A stretch of DNA of 32,998 bases from Lysobacterales bacterium (GCA_029287515.1 JARFQZ010000216.1:1-32998), one strand, 5' to 3'. Shown: positions 8,933 through 16,876, numbered from the stretch's first letter. The notes: generated by a model from the sequence alone, not told the origin. A program made the numbers and translations.

Positions 8933-10170
8933 AGCTGTTTATAAGGAAATTTCAATCGGAATGGGCCAGTTGGCTTGCCGTTGCCTTCGTGGCCCTGCTG
9001 CCCTTCGGCCGCCTGGCTGAGGTGCCGTTGTCGGTCTTCGCCCTTTCGTTGCTGGTGCTGGCCCGGTCAGCCGAGAACCGGCTTCGCATCCGCAAAGCCT
9101 CCCTGTTTGTGTTGCCCCTGTTTCTCTGCTTCTGGGTACCCATGGTCATTTCCAGTTTCGACTCTTTTTACCCGTCCAAAAGCTGGACCAGCAGCATCGC
9201 GGCACTGAGGTTCCTGGCTGCGGCACTGGCCATGACGCTCTTATTGAACAGCGCTTCAACCAGGGAGCGCGTGCTGCGCTGGACAGCTTACCTGTTGCTG
9301 TTCTGGGCTGCCGACGCGTTCATCCAGCTGTTCTTCGGGCGTGACCTGTTCGGCATCGCGATGCACCCGGACCGGCTTAATGCCCTGTTCGTGAAAAAGT
9401 ACCAGTTTTTCGGCCCCACCCTCGCGATGCTGTCACCACTGGTCCTTGAGCATGCGCGGCGGGAATGGCGGCCCTGGGCCTGGGCGGTCTCATTCGCCCT
9501 GATTCTAGGCGCGGTCATGATTGCCGGCATGCGGGCCGGCTGGTTGACGATGGCCCTGGTGCTGGCCACCTATATGCTGCTGATGCTCAAGCGTGAAAAC
9601 CGGGAATTACGCCGGACCATGTTCACCATCCCGGCGCTGGCGGTCATCGTGCTGGCGGTCAGTTACTTCGCCTCGCCGCTGTTCCAGGAGCGCCTGGATG
9701 TTACCCGGGCATTCACGTCCGGAGTGGAAAAGAGCCTAGATTCCTCGTCAATGGAACGCGTACCCATTTTCAGCACCGCCTTGACCATGTATCGCGAACA
9801 TCCCGTCAACGGGGTGGGGGTCAGGGCCTTCCCCAAGGCCTACATGGTCTATGCCGAACCGGATGACATCCACATCAGGAAATCCGGCGGCGCGTCAGGC
9901 GCCACTCACGCGCACAACGTGATACTGGAAGTCATGTCGGATACGGGTACCATCGGTTTGCTGGGTTTGTTGGTCGCGATCGGTTTCCTATGGGCGCATT
10001 TCAGGAACATCACGCCAGCGGAACGGCAGGATGCCTTTCCTTATGCGCTTGCGGTGCTGTTGATACTCTTCCCATTCAACTCGCATTTCGCGATTTACGG
10101 CACGTATACCTCTTCACTGGTCTGGTTCCTGGTGGGACTGTGGAGCGCTTCATTACGGCATGGCCGATAG
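8929..10170 (+). CDS. O-antigen ligase (WaaL-like) membrane protein
   Basis: This 413-residue polytopic inner-membrane protein of the Wzy_C/O-antigen ligase family has about ten to twelve hydrophobic helices. The long periplasmic loop lies around residues 250-335 and includes the segment GVGVRAFPKAYMVYAEPDD and then THAHNVILEVMSDTGTIGLLG; the HAHN histidine is typical of the ligase active loop. WaaL joins undecaprenyl-linked O-antigen or another glycan to lipid A-core on the periplasmic side. Some relatives are Wzy polymerases or protein glycan ligases, so the exact acceptor is uncertain. The neighbours (GT4 enzyme upstream by a 4-bp overlap, waaA downstream) favour LPS. Confidence 0.85.
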   Translation: MKLFIRKFQSEWASWLAVAFVALLPFGRLAEVPLSVFALSLLVLARSAENRLRIRKASLFVLPLFLCFWVPMVISSFDSFYPSKSWTSSIAALRFLAAALAMTLLLNSASTRERVLRWTAYLLLFWAADAFIQLFFGRDLFGIAMHPDRLNALFVKKYQFFGPTLAMLSPLVLEHARREWRPWAWAVSFALILGAVMIAGMRAGWLTMALVLATYMLLMLKRENRELRRTMFTIPALAVIVLAVSYFASPLFQERLDVTRAFTSGVEKSLDSSSMERVPIFSTALTMYREHPVNGVGVRAFPKAYMVYAEPDDIHIRKSGGASGATHAHNVILEVMSDTGTIGLLGLLVAIGFLWAHFRNITPAERQDAFPYALAVLLILFPFNSHFAIYGTYTSSLVWFLVGLWSASLRHGR

Positions 10171-10173
10171 GGA

Positions 10174-10251
10174 TCAAATGAGCGACCGCAGAACCGCCGC
10201 TGTGATCACAGCCACGGTCAGCAGGAAAAATACCCGAATGACGTTTTTCAC
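10174..10251 (-). CDS. Possible 25-residue single-span membrane protein
   Basis: On the minus strand of the 133-bp waaL-waaA spacer, a GTG at 10249-10251 opens a short frame. It encodes MKNVIRVFFLLTVAVITAAVLRSLI, a basic N-terminus followed by one uninterrupted hydrophobic helix, and stops at TGA (10174-10176). A G-rich GGGGTG lies about seven bases upstream of the GTG and could act as a ribosome-binding site. The frame is also open further upstream without an obvious start. No family is recognised. The composition looks like a small membrane protein, but with this length it may be chance. Confidence 0.3.
   Translation of the reverse strand: MKNVIRVFFLLTVAVITAAVLRSLI
10199..10212. repeat. 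14-bp perfect palindrome
   Basis: The sequence GCTGTGATCACAGC is a perfect inverted repeat centred on a GATC in the spacer between the O-antigen ligase gene and waaA. It could be an operator, but no known regulator site is matched: the CRP consensus needs six bases between TGTGA and TCACA. It also falls inside the possible small ORF on the minus strand. Confidence 0.4.
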
Positions 10252-10284
10252 GTTTGCGCACCCCGGCGGATACTGAAAGCCCGA

Positions 10285-10293
10285 TGATATACT
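10285..10293 (+). promoter_or_regulatory. Candidate extended -10 promoter element for waaA
   Basis: TGATATACT matches the extended -10 consensus TGnTATAAT at all but one position. It ends 10 bases before the waaA ATG, so the leader would be only a few bases long. No good -35 hexamer is seen at the expected distance. It would let waaA be expressed separately from the upstream LPS genes. Confidence 0.35.
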
Positions 10294-10303
10294 CGACGTA
10301 AAG

Positions 10304-11578
10304 ATGCGCAAGCTTTATTCCCTCTTGATTTACCTGCTGACGCCACTGGCACTTCTGCATCTGGCGTTCCGTGGTCTGCGCAACCGGGACTATTTGAGGC
10401 GATGGTCAGAGCGCTTCGCATTCTTTGATTCTCCACCAGCGGTTGGGGGAATGGTCGTACACGCCGCCTCGATGGGCGAAGTCAACGCGGCAAGCGCCCT
10501 GATCCGTAAACTGCTCGATCGTTATCCGGAGTATCCACTTTGTATCACTACCCTGACGCCGACCGGTTCTGACAGGGTCCGCGCTCTTTTCTCCGACAGG
10601 GCTTTTCATGTTTATGCGCCCCTGGATCTGCCGGGTGCTGTGCGGCGCTTTTTTGACCGGACCCGGCCGCGCCTGTTGGTCATCATGGAGACGGAAATCT
10701 GGCCAAACTTTTTTTTCGAGGCGGCCAGCCAGGGCATCCCCGTCGTGATCGCCAATGCCCGGATTTCCGATAATTCGATTGGCGCCTACCGGCGCCTCGT
10801 CCAGTTCATCCGCCCTGCCCTGAAAAGAGTGTCCCAAATTGGGGCCCAGAGTCGAATGGATGCCGAACGCCTGGTTGAACTCGGTGCGGAATCGAGCCGA
10901 ATTTCAATCACCGGTAACCTGAAGTTCGACGTCGATCTCCCGCTCAGTCTGCTCGAGCAGGCCGAGCCCATCCGGCTGGCCTGGGGTACAGACCGGCTGG
11001 TGCTGTTGGCAGGCAGCACCCACGAAGCAGACGAGGCTGCTGTTTTAAAAGCTTTCAAGCCACTGCTTGCAGAGTTTCCAACGGCGCTTCTGGTGCTGGT
11101 GCCACGTCACCCCGAACGCTTTGGCAGGGCCGCCCAACTTGCGCGTTCGGCTGGCTTGAAGGTGTCATTGCGCAGTGAAGGCATCAACTGTCCCAGGAAC
11201 ACCCAGTGTTTCGTGCTTGATTCGATGGGGGAATTGATGCGCTATTACGCCGCGTGCGACGTGGCTTTCGTCGGCGGCAGCATGGGCCGTGTCGGCGGTC
11301 AGAACATGCTGGAACCGGCTGCCATGGGTAAGCCGGTCATCGTCGGCCCAAACACCTTCAATTTCAAAGAAATTTCCGAGCAGTTAATCGACTGCGGGGC
11401 CAGCATCCGTATTCAGGATGCCGACGAGCTGAGGATGGCCGTTGACCGGTTATTCAACGATCCCGAATTGCGCGATCAAATGGGACAAGCCGGCATGAAC
11501 CTGGTGCAGAGCGGCCAGGGTGCACTGCAGCGCACCCTGGATTTGATTGATGGTGTGCTTACTGAAGCAGTTGATTGA
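10304..11578 (+). CDS. waaA: 3-deoxy-D-manno-octulosonic acid (Kdo) transferase
   Basis: WaaA (KdtA) transfers Kdo from CMP-Kdo to lipid IVA at the cytoplasmic face of the inner membrane, an essential step of LPS synthesis. The 424-residue length equals that of E. coli WaaA. An N-terminal membrane anchor (residues 1-24) is followed by VVHAASMGEVNAA, where E59 aligns with the catalytic base. Further family segments are ITTLTPTGSDRV, METEIWPNF, ITGNLKFD, AGSTHEADE, LVPRHPERF and the CMP-Kdo-site region FVGGSMGRVGGQNMLEPAAMGKPVIVGP. Its 3' end overlaps the convergent TolC-family gene by 20 bp. Confidence 0.96.
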   Translation: MRKLYSLLIYLLTPLALLHLAFRGLRNRDYLRRWSERFAFFDSPPAVGGMVVHAASMGEVNAASALIRKLLDRYPEYPLCITTLTPTGSDRVRALFSDRAFHVYAPLDLPGAVRRFFDRTRPRLLVIMETEIWPNFFFEAASQGIPVVIANARISDNSIGAYRRLVQFIRPALKRVSQIGAQSRMDAERLVELGAESSRISITGNLKFDVDLPLSLLEQAEPIRLAWGTDRLVLLAGSTHEADEAAVLKAFKPLLAEFPTALLVLVPRHPERFGRAAQLARSAGLKVSLRSEGINCPRNTQCFVLDSMGELMRYYAACDVAFVGGSMGRVGGQNMLEPAAMGKPVIVGPNTFNFKEISEQLIDCGASIRIQDADELRMAVDRLFNDPELRDQMGQAGMNLVQSGQGALQRTLDLIDGVLTEAVD

Positions 11579-12908
11579 CCACGCGCAAGTCTTCCGATGT
11601 CAACAGGCCCGCACTCGCTTTCAGCCGAAGGTGACGAATGATATACGCGTGGCGGGCGACCGAGTTATCCCTTTGCGCCTGGTATTTTCTCTGCTCGGCG
11701 ATCAGCACATCCACGATGGTGCGGGTGCCCACTTCAAATCCTGCCTGGGTTGCCTCCAGGGCGCTTTCGGCCGAAATACTGGCCTGCTCGAAAGCCTGTA
11801 CTTCCTGGATACCCGCGATGACCGCGCGGTAAGAGTTCTGTGTCTCGCGAATGACGCCCCTCTGCACATCGTCCAGGTCCTGGCCGGTCGCATCCAGCAA
11901 TTTACGGGCCTGGCGGGTCCGATGGGTGACGCGCCCACCCTGGTATATGGGTATGTCCAGGAACAGCCCGATCCGCCAGTCATCGACCTGCAGCGTGGAA
12001 TTCAGCTGCTCACCGCTGATGAAATCATTGTACTGGTATTTGTTGTTCTTGAATTGATCGTAAGTCCCTATGAGGTCCAGGGTGGGGAAATGTCCTGACC
12101 GTTCCAGCCTCATGTTTGCATCAGCTACGTCAACAGATGCCCTGCTGGCCAGCACCGCCGGGTTGGTCTGCATCGCCATGTCAACCCACTCGTCCGCATT
12201 GATCGGGTCAGGTTCCACCAGCGGAAGCACTTCCTGCAGCGCGTCATAGGTTTCGAAATACTTTCCGGTCAATTCCCGCAAGGCTTCCTTGGCATCGGCC
12301 AGGTCATTTCGGGCGACAATCGCGCGTGCGCGGGCATTGTCGTAACTGGCACGGGCTTCGTGCACGTCCGTCACGGCGGTAAGGCCTACTTCGAAACGTT
12401 GTTCCGCTTGCTCAAACTGGCGCTGGAAGGCTTTTTCTTCCGCCTCGGCAAAAGTGACACCATCGGTATAGGTAAGAACCAGGAAATAGCTTTCGGAAAC
12501 CCGCAACAGGAAGTCCTGGTAGGCGATTGCGTAGATTGCCTCGGCTTCACTGATCTGGCCCCGCGCAATATCCAGCGCTTCGTAATTGGCTTGGCGGTAA
12601 AGGCTTTGCCGTAGATCGATCCCGTAGTTCCGATTGTCGATATCCGAATCTTCGATGTCCAATTCAGGTATGTCGGTGTCGCTGTTACCCCAGTTCCACG
12701 AACCCGTGGCGCCTAGTTGGGGCAACAGGTTAGCCCTTGCAATGTAACGCTGTTCCTCGGTCGCCTGACGGCGGAAATCGGCCGCCTGCAGCCTCGCATC
12801 GTAGTCCCGCGCCAGGTCGTGAACACCCACCAGGTCCACGGCGCCGGCTGGCGTGGCAAACACCAATGCTGCGCCAGCAAGGCCCAGCAACTTAATTTTA
12901 ATAGTCAT
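11559..12908 (-). CDS. tolC: TolC-family outer membrane efflux protein
   Basis: TolC forms the trimeric outer-membrane channel-tunnel used by RND, ABC and MFS exporters and by type I secretion. The start chosen is ATG 12906-12908, giving 449 residues; the frame is open further up but would run into the pcm-like gene and bury the signal peptide. From this ATG, MTIKIKLLGLAGAALVFATPAGA is a clear signal peptide cut near residue 23, and GGAG lies about eight bases upstream. The mature part shows two internally repeated helical outer-membrane-efflux domains (LPQLGATGSWNW in the first, FPTLDLIGTYDQF in the second). It sits 17 bp after the Pcm-like gene on the same strand, a common pairing in Gammaproteobacteria. 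The last 20 bp overlap the end of waaA in the opposite direction. Confidence 0.92.
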   Translation of the reverse strand: MTIKIKLLGLAGAALVFATPAGAVDLVGVHDLARDYDARLQAADFRRQATEEQRYIARANLLPQLGATGSWNWGNSDTDIPELDIEDSDIDNRNYGIDLRQSLYRQANYEALDIARGQISEAEAIYAIAYQDFLLRVSESYFLVLTYTDGVTFAEAEEKAFQRQFEQAEQRFEVGLTAVTDVHEARASYDNARARAIVARNDLADAKEALRELTGKYFETYDALQEVLPLVEPDPINADEWVDMAMQTNPAVLASRASVDVADANMRLERSGHFPTLDLIGTYDQFKNNKYQYNDFISGEQLNSTLQVDDWRIGLFLDIPIYQGGRVTHRTRQARKLLDATGQDLDDVQRGVIRETQNSYRAVIAGIQEVQAFEQASISAESALEATQAGFEVGTRTIVDVLIAEQRKYQAQRDNSVARHAYIIRHLRLKASAGLLTSEDLRVVNQLLQ

Positions 12909-12925
12909 AAATTGACTCCAAAACC

Positions 12926-13585
12926 TCAAAATTCGAATTCCGGCGGTAACTCTGCATTGAGCAACCGGGGTAAGTCTGTTTCCAGCAAGCTTTCTTCCGC
13001 CCATTCAGAGACATCCAGGCGAGTGAGCAAGCGCGCATGCATGGCCGGTGAATTACCGGTGACTATAAACATCCTGCCACCTGGATTGACCCACCCTTTG
13101 AACTGTTCAGGTACGACGGGCACAGAACCGGTAACGACAACCACGTCATGGGCCTGCTCGGGCTGCCAGCCTGACATGGCATCACCGATAAACAGTTCCA
13201 CATTGTTGATTCCCTGGTCGTTAAGCTTCAACGCGGCTTCGCGGTGCAATTCTTCGAAGATTTCCACGCTGACCACGCGCTTGGCAAGCCTGGACAGGCA
13301 CGCGGTCACAAACCCGCTGCCGGTTCCGATTTCAAGGACGGTTTCGTCTTGCTTCAGGTCCAGCGCCTGTAGCATGCGGGCTTCGATCTTCGGGCGCATC
13401 ATGACCTGGTCACATGGCAGGGGCACTGCGATGTCAGCAAATGCCAGCTTGCGGTAGCGAACCGGAACGAAGTCTTCACGGTGAATGGCTTCGAGTAACG
13501 ACAGCACCTTGCTGTCAAGCACTTCCCAGGGTCGAATTTGCTGCTCCACCATGTTGAAGCGCGCTTGGTCAAAATTCATATTCAT
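12926..13585 (-). CDS. Protein-L-isoaspartate O-methyltransferase-like (Pcm-like) protein
   Basis: This 219-residue protein has the Pcm Rossmann methyltransferase fold: an N-terminal helical part (NMVEQQIRPWEVLD), SAM motif I VLEIGTGSGFVT (residues 83-94), the acidic loop VVSVEIFEE and GDAMSGW. In canonical repair enzymes the isoaspartate-binding loop reads GQTISQP; here the corresponding stretch is CDQVMMRPKIEAR, so the catalytic serine motif is missing. It therefore belongs to the Pcm-like subgroup often found beside tolC and may not repair isoaspartate. ATG 13585 has GGGAG about seven bases upstream. The gene heads an operon with the TolC-family gene and is divergent from the sigma factor gene across a 228-bp spacer. 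Confidence 0.85.
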   Translation of the reverse strand: MNMNFDQARFNMVEQQIRPWEVLDSKVLSLLEAIHREDFVPVRYRKLAFADIAVPLPCDQVMMRPKIEARMLQALDLKQDETVLEIGTGSGFVTACLSRLAKRVVSVEIFEELHREAALKLNDQGINNVELFIGDAMSGWQPEQAHDVVVVTGSVPVVPEQFKGWVNPGGRMFIVTGNSPAMHARLLTRLDVSEWAEESLLETDLPRLLNAELPPEFEF

Positions 13586-13813
13586 GTTCAGGCTCCCGGC
13601 CTTGGATTTTTCTTCAACAAACTAGCAAGCCTAAGCCTTCGGATACAAACCATCAAGCGAAAGAATGCGTATTCATGACGCAGTAATTAAGTGCCATTAG
13701 TCACATCCAAACGGTTGCGTCACCCAGTTGGAGCACGTTATGGTGCAAAGGTTTCGGCCTTAGACGTAAAAACAAGGTAAAAAGTTTGAAATATCTCTCC
13801 CACAATTCCGGTC

Positions 13814-14341
13814 ATGAACACTGAAGCCGGCCGTCAGGCGAAATTTAATCAGCTGGCTCAAAGCTATGGCACCGATCTGTATCGATATGCCATGTGGATT
13901 TGTGGAAATGATGCACTGGCCAAGGACCTGGTGCAGGAAACGTATCTGCGGGCCTGGAAAGCCCTTGACCGGCTGAAAGACCCCAAGGCCGCAAAAAGTT
14001 GGCTGATCACGATCCTGCGTCGTGAGTTCGCGCGGACTTTCGAGCGCAAGGTGCCCAAATTTACGGACCTGGACAAGGTGGTCGTGACAGAAGAAAGCGA
14101 GCTGGAACCAGACGAGCAAACTGAAATGAAGATTTTGCGCCAGGGAATCATGAAGCTGGCGCCAAAATACCGGGAACCCCTGCTGATGCAGGTGGTTCTG
14201 GGATACAGCTGTAAAGAGATTTCCGAAGCACTGGATATCAGTAAAAGCGCTGTGATGACACAACTTTTCAGGGCGCGCGAGCAATTGAAAACACAGATGC
14301 GCAAAGATGGAGTAACGGGTAATGTCCATGAACTTTTCTGA
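13814..14341 (+). CDS. ECF-type RNA polymerase sigma factor
   Basis: This 175-residue sigma-70 family protein has only regions 2 and 4, as in ECF sigma factors. Region 2 covers DLYRYAMWICGNDALAKDLVQETYLRAWKAL (about residues 21-51, with the core-binding DLVQETYLRAW). Region 4 has the helix-turn-helix YSCKEISEALDISKSAVMTQLFRAREQL near the C-terminus. The linker is acidic. It overlaps the downstream DUF3379 gene by 20 bp, the typical layout of a sigma factor with its membrane-bound anti-sigma partner. The target promoters and the inducing signal are unknown. No strong ribosome-binding site is seen before ATG 13814. The upstream 228-bp spacer probably holds its promoter. Confidence 0.93.
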   Translation: MNTEAGRQAKFNQLAQSYGTDLYRYAMWICGNDALAKDLVQETYLRAWKALDRLKDPKAAKSWLITILRREFARTFERKVPKFTDLDKVVVTEESELEPDEQTEMKILRQGIMKLAPKYREPLLMQVVLGYSCKEISEALDISKSAVMTQLFRAREQLKTQMRKDGVTGNVHELF

Positions 14342-15044
14342 GTTCAAGCGATTACTGGGTGCGGAGCCGCGTAGCGACGACCCGGAGTTTCGCCGTGCCT
14401 GTCATTCGTCACCTGAATTCGAGCGCGAGGCCCGCGACGCATTGCGTTTTGAAGAAAAACTGGAGCACGCCCTGGCAGTCCCCGAACCTTCCGGGCTGAT
14501 TGAAGACCTCCTGACGATCAGTGAGCAGTCTCCTTCAGGGTCCGGAAACAGGCGCCTGTTGCAGTACGCTCTGGCAGCCAGCCTGTTCGTTGCCGTCGGC
14601 GCAGCCGGAATTGTCTGGAAAATGAATCCCAGTTGGGATTCTGTTGAAGAATATCTCGTTGACCATTACCGACATGACGGAGTATCGCTGATGACCCGCA
14701 CTCAGTCTGACACGGCGGAGGATGTGCAGGCGGTCTTGTCGGAGCTGAGTATACAGGCCAGCCCGCAATTGGCGGACATCGTGGGTGTTATCAAGTACTG
14801 CCCGACCCCTGATGGAAAGGGTGTCCATATGATCCTGAACACGGATACGGGCCCGGTGACCGTTTTTTACATGCCAGACACCGAGGTCATTGACGGTGAA
14901 ACCCTTGCTTTTGATGACGTCGAAGCGGTTCTTGTTGAACTTCAAAGCGGCTCAGCCGCCATCATCGGACCCGATGCAACAACGTTTTCCAGCCTGCAGG
15001 CCCTTATTTACGACTCGTTACTGCCGTTACCCGGCAACTCCTGA
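14322..15044 (+). CDS. DUF3379 membrane protein, probable anti-sigma factor
   Basis: This 240-residue protein has a cytoplasmic N-terminus (about 1-78, with FRRACHSSPEFEREARDALRFEEKLEHAL), one membrane helix (about 79-98, YALAASLFVAVGAAGIVWKM) and a periplasmic C-terminal domain. It matches the DUF3379 family, which regularly follows an ECF sigma gene in Gammaproteobacteria. By position and topology it should sequester the sigma factor and release it on an envelope signal; that role is inferred. ATG 14322 has GGAG nine bases upstream and lies inside the sigma gene (20-bp overlap), consistent with coupled translation at a fixed ratio. A second in-frame ATG two codons later is too far from the GGAG. 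Confidence 0.85.
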   Translation: MSMNFSEFKRLLGAEPRSDDPEFRRACHSSPEFEREARDALRFEEKLEHALAVPEPSGLIEDLLTISEQSPSGSGNRRLLQYALAASLFVAVGAAGIVWKMNPSWDSVEEYLVDHYRHDGVSLMTRTQSDTAEDVQAVLSELSIQASPQLADIVGVIKYCPTPDGKGVHMILNTDTGPVTVFYMPDTEVIDGETLAFDDVEAVLVELQSGSAAIIGPDATTFSSLQALIYDSLLPLPGNS

Positions 15045-15089
15045 CTAAAGACACAGCGAAAACCCTCATTTTTCTGGTATGTTTGACCT

Positions 15090-16091
15090 ATGATCAAACA
15101 AATTAATCTGCGTGCCCGTGCTTTGTGGATCAGCATTCCCTCATTCCTGGTTTTGCTGTGCCTTGTCATGATGTTTTTCCTTAACCATGAACCACCTGCG
15201 TTCAATCCCATGGCCGCCGCTACGCTGCATGCCCAGGAGCATCATCACAAAGTGGTTACCGGGTACACAACGACGTCGACGCTGATGGAAACTGTTGACG
15301 TGATGCTGAACAAGCGCGGTGGATACATGTCCAATGACATCCTGCCGCCCTGGGTATTCCTGGACAACGTACCGAACTGGGAATTTGGTGTTCTGACCCA
15401 GGTTCGTGACCTGGCCAGGGCCATGAGAAACGACTTCAGCCGGTCACAGACCCAGTCGACCGAAGACCCGGACCTGTCTGAAGCGGACCCACTTTTTCAC
15501 TACGATAATGAGCGCTGGTTTCCCCCGGATACCGAAGGGCGTTATCGGAAGGCGAACCTGGCGCTGGAACAATACCTGACCCGCCTATCCTCTCCCAATG
15601 CCCCGGAAGCTCAATTCTACGCCCGGGCGGACAACCTTGTTGACTGGCTCGCAATCGTTGAAAAACGCCTGGGTTCGTTATCTCAGAGACTCTCTGCCAG
15701 CGTGGGACAGGTTCGCCTGAATACAGACCTTTCCGGCGAAGCCAATGCGCGCCAGTCAACGGAATCCCCCGACATCGTGCTTGTAAAAACACCCTGGACC
15801 GAGATCGACGATATTTTTTATGAATCCCGCGGCAGCGCCTGGGCACTGGTCCATTTCCTGCACGCCATGGAAGTTGATTTCGAAGATGTGCTTCGCAAAA
15901 AGAATGCCACGGTGAGTTTCCGCCAGATAATCCGGGAACTCGAGGCTACCCAGATGCCACTCAACAGCCCGATGGTCCTGAATGGCAACCAGTTTGGACT
16001 GTTTGCCAACCATTCACTGGTGATGGCCAATTACATTGCCAGGGCGAATGCAGCCATTATCGACTTGAGAAAACTCCTGCAGGAAGGCTGA
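15090..16091 (+). CDS. DUF2333 family inner-membrane protein
   Basis: This 333-residue protein has one N-terminal membrane helix (about residues 13-31, WISIPSFLVLLCLVMMFFL) and a long periplasmic domain. The segments GGYMSNDILPPWVFLDNVPNWEFGVLTQ and DFSRSQTQSTEDPDLSEADP are the highly conserved signature of DUF2333. The molecular function is not known. It follows the DUF3379 gene by 45 bp, so it may belong to the same transcription unit. No Shine-Dalgarno sequence is obvious before ATG 15090. The fold and localisation point to a job in the envelope; nothing in the sequence shows an enzyme motif. Confidence 0.85.
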   Translation: MIKQINLRARALWISIPSFLVLLCLVMMFFLNHEPPAFNPMAAATLHAQEHHHKVVTGYTTTSTLMETVDVMLNKRGGYMSNDILPPWVFLDNVPNWEFGVLTQVRDLARAMRNDFSRSQTQSTEDPDLSEADPLFHYDNERWFPPDTEGRYRKANLALEQYLTRLSSPNAPEAQFYARADNLVDWLAIVEKRLGSLSQRLSASVGQVRLNTDLSGEANARQSTESPDIVLVKTPWTEIDDIFYESRGSAWALVHFLHAMEVDFEDVLRKKNATVSFRQIIRELEATQMPLNSPMVLNGNQFGLFANHSLVMANYIARANAAIIDLRKLLQEG

Positions 16092-16096
16092 AGCCC

Positions 16097-16294
16097 ATGT
16101 TGGTCCGTCTGGTTCTCGTTTTAACCCTGGTTCTACTGGCAGGTTGCCGTGATGACACCATTGAAGACCGCAAGCACGGTCAATCGGTAGTCTGCCACAA
16201 CGGATCAAAAACACTCACGGTTTCCAACGCCGACAGCTTCGTTCATCTGGGCCATGGCGATACAGCCGGCCCTTGCCCTGATAACGGTCCCTGA
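16097..16294 (+). CDS. Small lipoprotein with CH-HGD-C motif
   Basis: This 65-residue precursor begins with a lipoprotein signal, MLVRLVLVLTLVLLAGC; the lipobox LAGC makes C17 the acylated residue. Arg at +2 predicts sorting to the outer membrane. The mature part carries VCHNGSKTLTV followed by HLGHGDTAGPC, a Cys/His pattern (CHxG, HxxHGD, C) seen in many short repeats of bacterial surface proteins. It may hold a disulfide or a metal, but the role is unknown. It starts 5 bp after the DUF2333 stop. Its TGA stop is in the same frame as the downstream amidase. Confidence 0.75.
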   Translation: MLVRLVLVLTLVLLAGCRDDTIEDRKHGQSVVCHNGSKTLTVSNADSFVHLGHGDTAGPCPDNGP

Positions 16295-16303
16295 GCCTCT
16301 GCT

Positions 16304-16876
16304 TTGCCAAAACAACCCAAAGTCAACGGCAACGCCCTGCCCTATGTCGAGTCCCTCGAACCGCGCCCCTTGAACAGCATATGGTTGATTGTCATACACT
16401 GTACAGAGCTCCCCGACCTAAATACGGCCAGGGAATACGGAGAGCAAATTCTGTATCCGGATTCCGGCACAGGAAATTCAGGTCACTTCTACATAGAACG
16501 ATATGGCCGAATTGAACAATGGGTGCCGATTGATCGGGTGGCGCACCATGTAAAGAATTTCAACAAAAACAGTATTGGCATTGAACTTGACAACGCCGGC
16601 CGTTACCCGGAGTGGTTCAATTCAAATAACCAGTTCATGAAAGAACCTTACACTCCTGAACAGTTGGATTCATTGCTGGCATTACTGAATTCGCTTACAG
16701 AACAACTTCCTTCGTTGTCGTCAATCAGTGGACACTCCGTGCTGGATACCGCATTGGTCCGGGCGACCGACGACTCAAGTAAAATGGTCCCCCGCAAACA
16801 GGATCCCGGCCCGATGTTTCCCTGGAAAAAAATTCTTGAAAAAACCTCCCTGAAATGGTTCGAGCCAGAAAAATAA
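16304..16876 (+). CDS. N-acetylmuramoyl-L-alanine amidase, AmpD-like (Amidase_2)
   Basis: Enzymes of this family cut the amide bond between MurNAc or anhydroMurNAc and L-Ala of the stem peptide. Zinc ligands are seen as H32 in LIVIHCTE, H144 in SGHSVLDT and D167 in RKQDPGPMFPW, the AmpD H-H-D arrangement. Other conserved parts are YPDSGTGNSGHFYIERYGRIEQ and DRVAHHVKNFNKNSIGIELDN. At 190 residues without a signal peptide it looks cytoplasmic, so peptidoglycan recycling is the likely task. The only plausible start is TTG 16304, nine bases after the lipoprotein TGA and with no clear ribosome-binding site; the next in-frame Met is after the active site. Reinitiation after the lipoprotein, or rare TGA readthrough, are both conceivable. 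Confidence 0.87.
   Translation: MPKQPKVNGNALPYVESLEPRPLNSIWLIVIHCTELPDLNTAREYGEQILYPDSGTGNSGHFYIERYGRIEQWVPIDRVAHHVKNFNKNSIGIELDNAGRYPEWFNSNNQFMKEPYTPEQLDSLLALLNSLTEQLPSLSSISGHSVLDTALVRATDDSSKMVPRKQDPGPMFPWKKILEKTSLKWFEPEK

Noticed and set aside
10178..10276. 32-codon plus-strand frame after the O-antigen ligase gene
   Set aside because: Composition is unlike a protein and no ribosome-binding site is present; the minus-strand small frame is the better candidate.
13586..13813. 228-bp divergent spacer checked for operator or ECF promoter motifs
   Set aside because: I found no convincing -35/-10 pair or inverted repeat by eye, so nothing is listed although a promoter must exist.
13760..14347. 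Long minus-strand open frame of 195 codons opposite the sigma factor gene
   Set aside because: It mirrors the sigma factor reading frame, has no recognisable domain or ribosome-binding site, and the sigma factor is certain.
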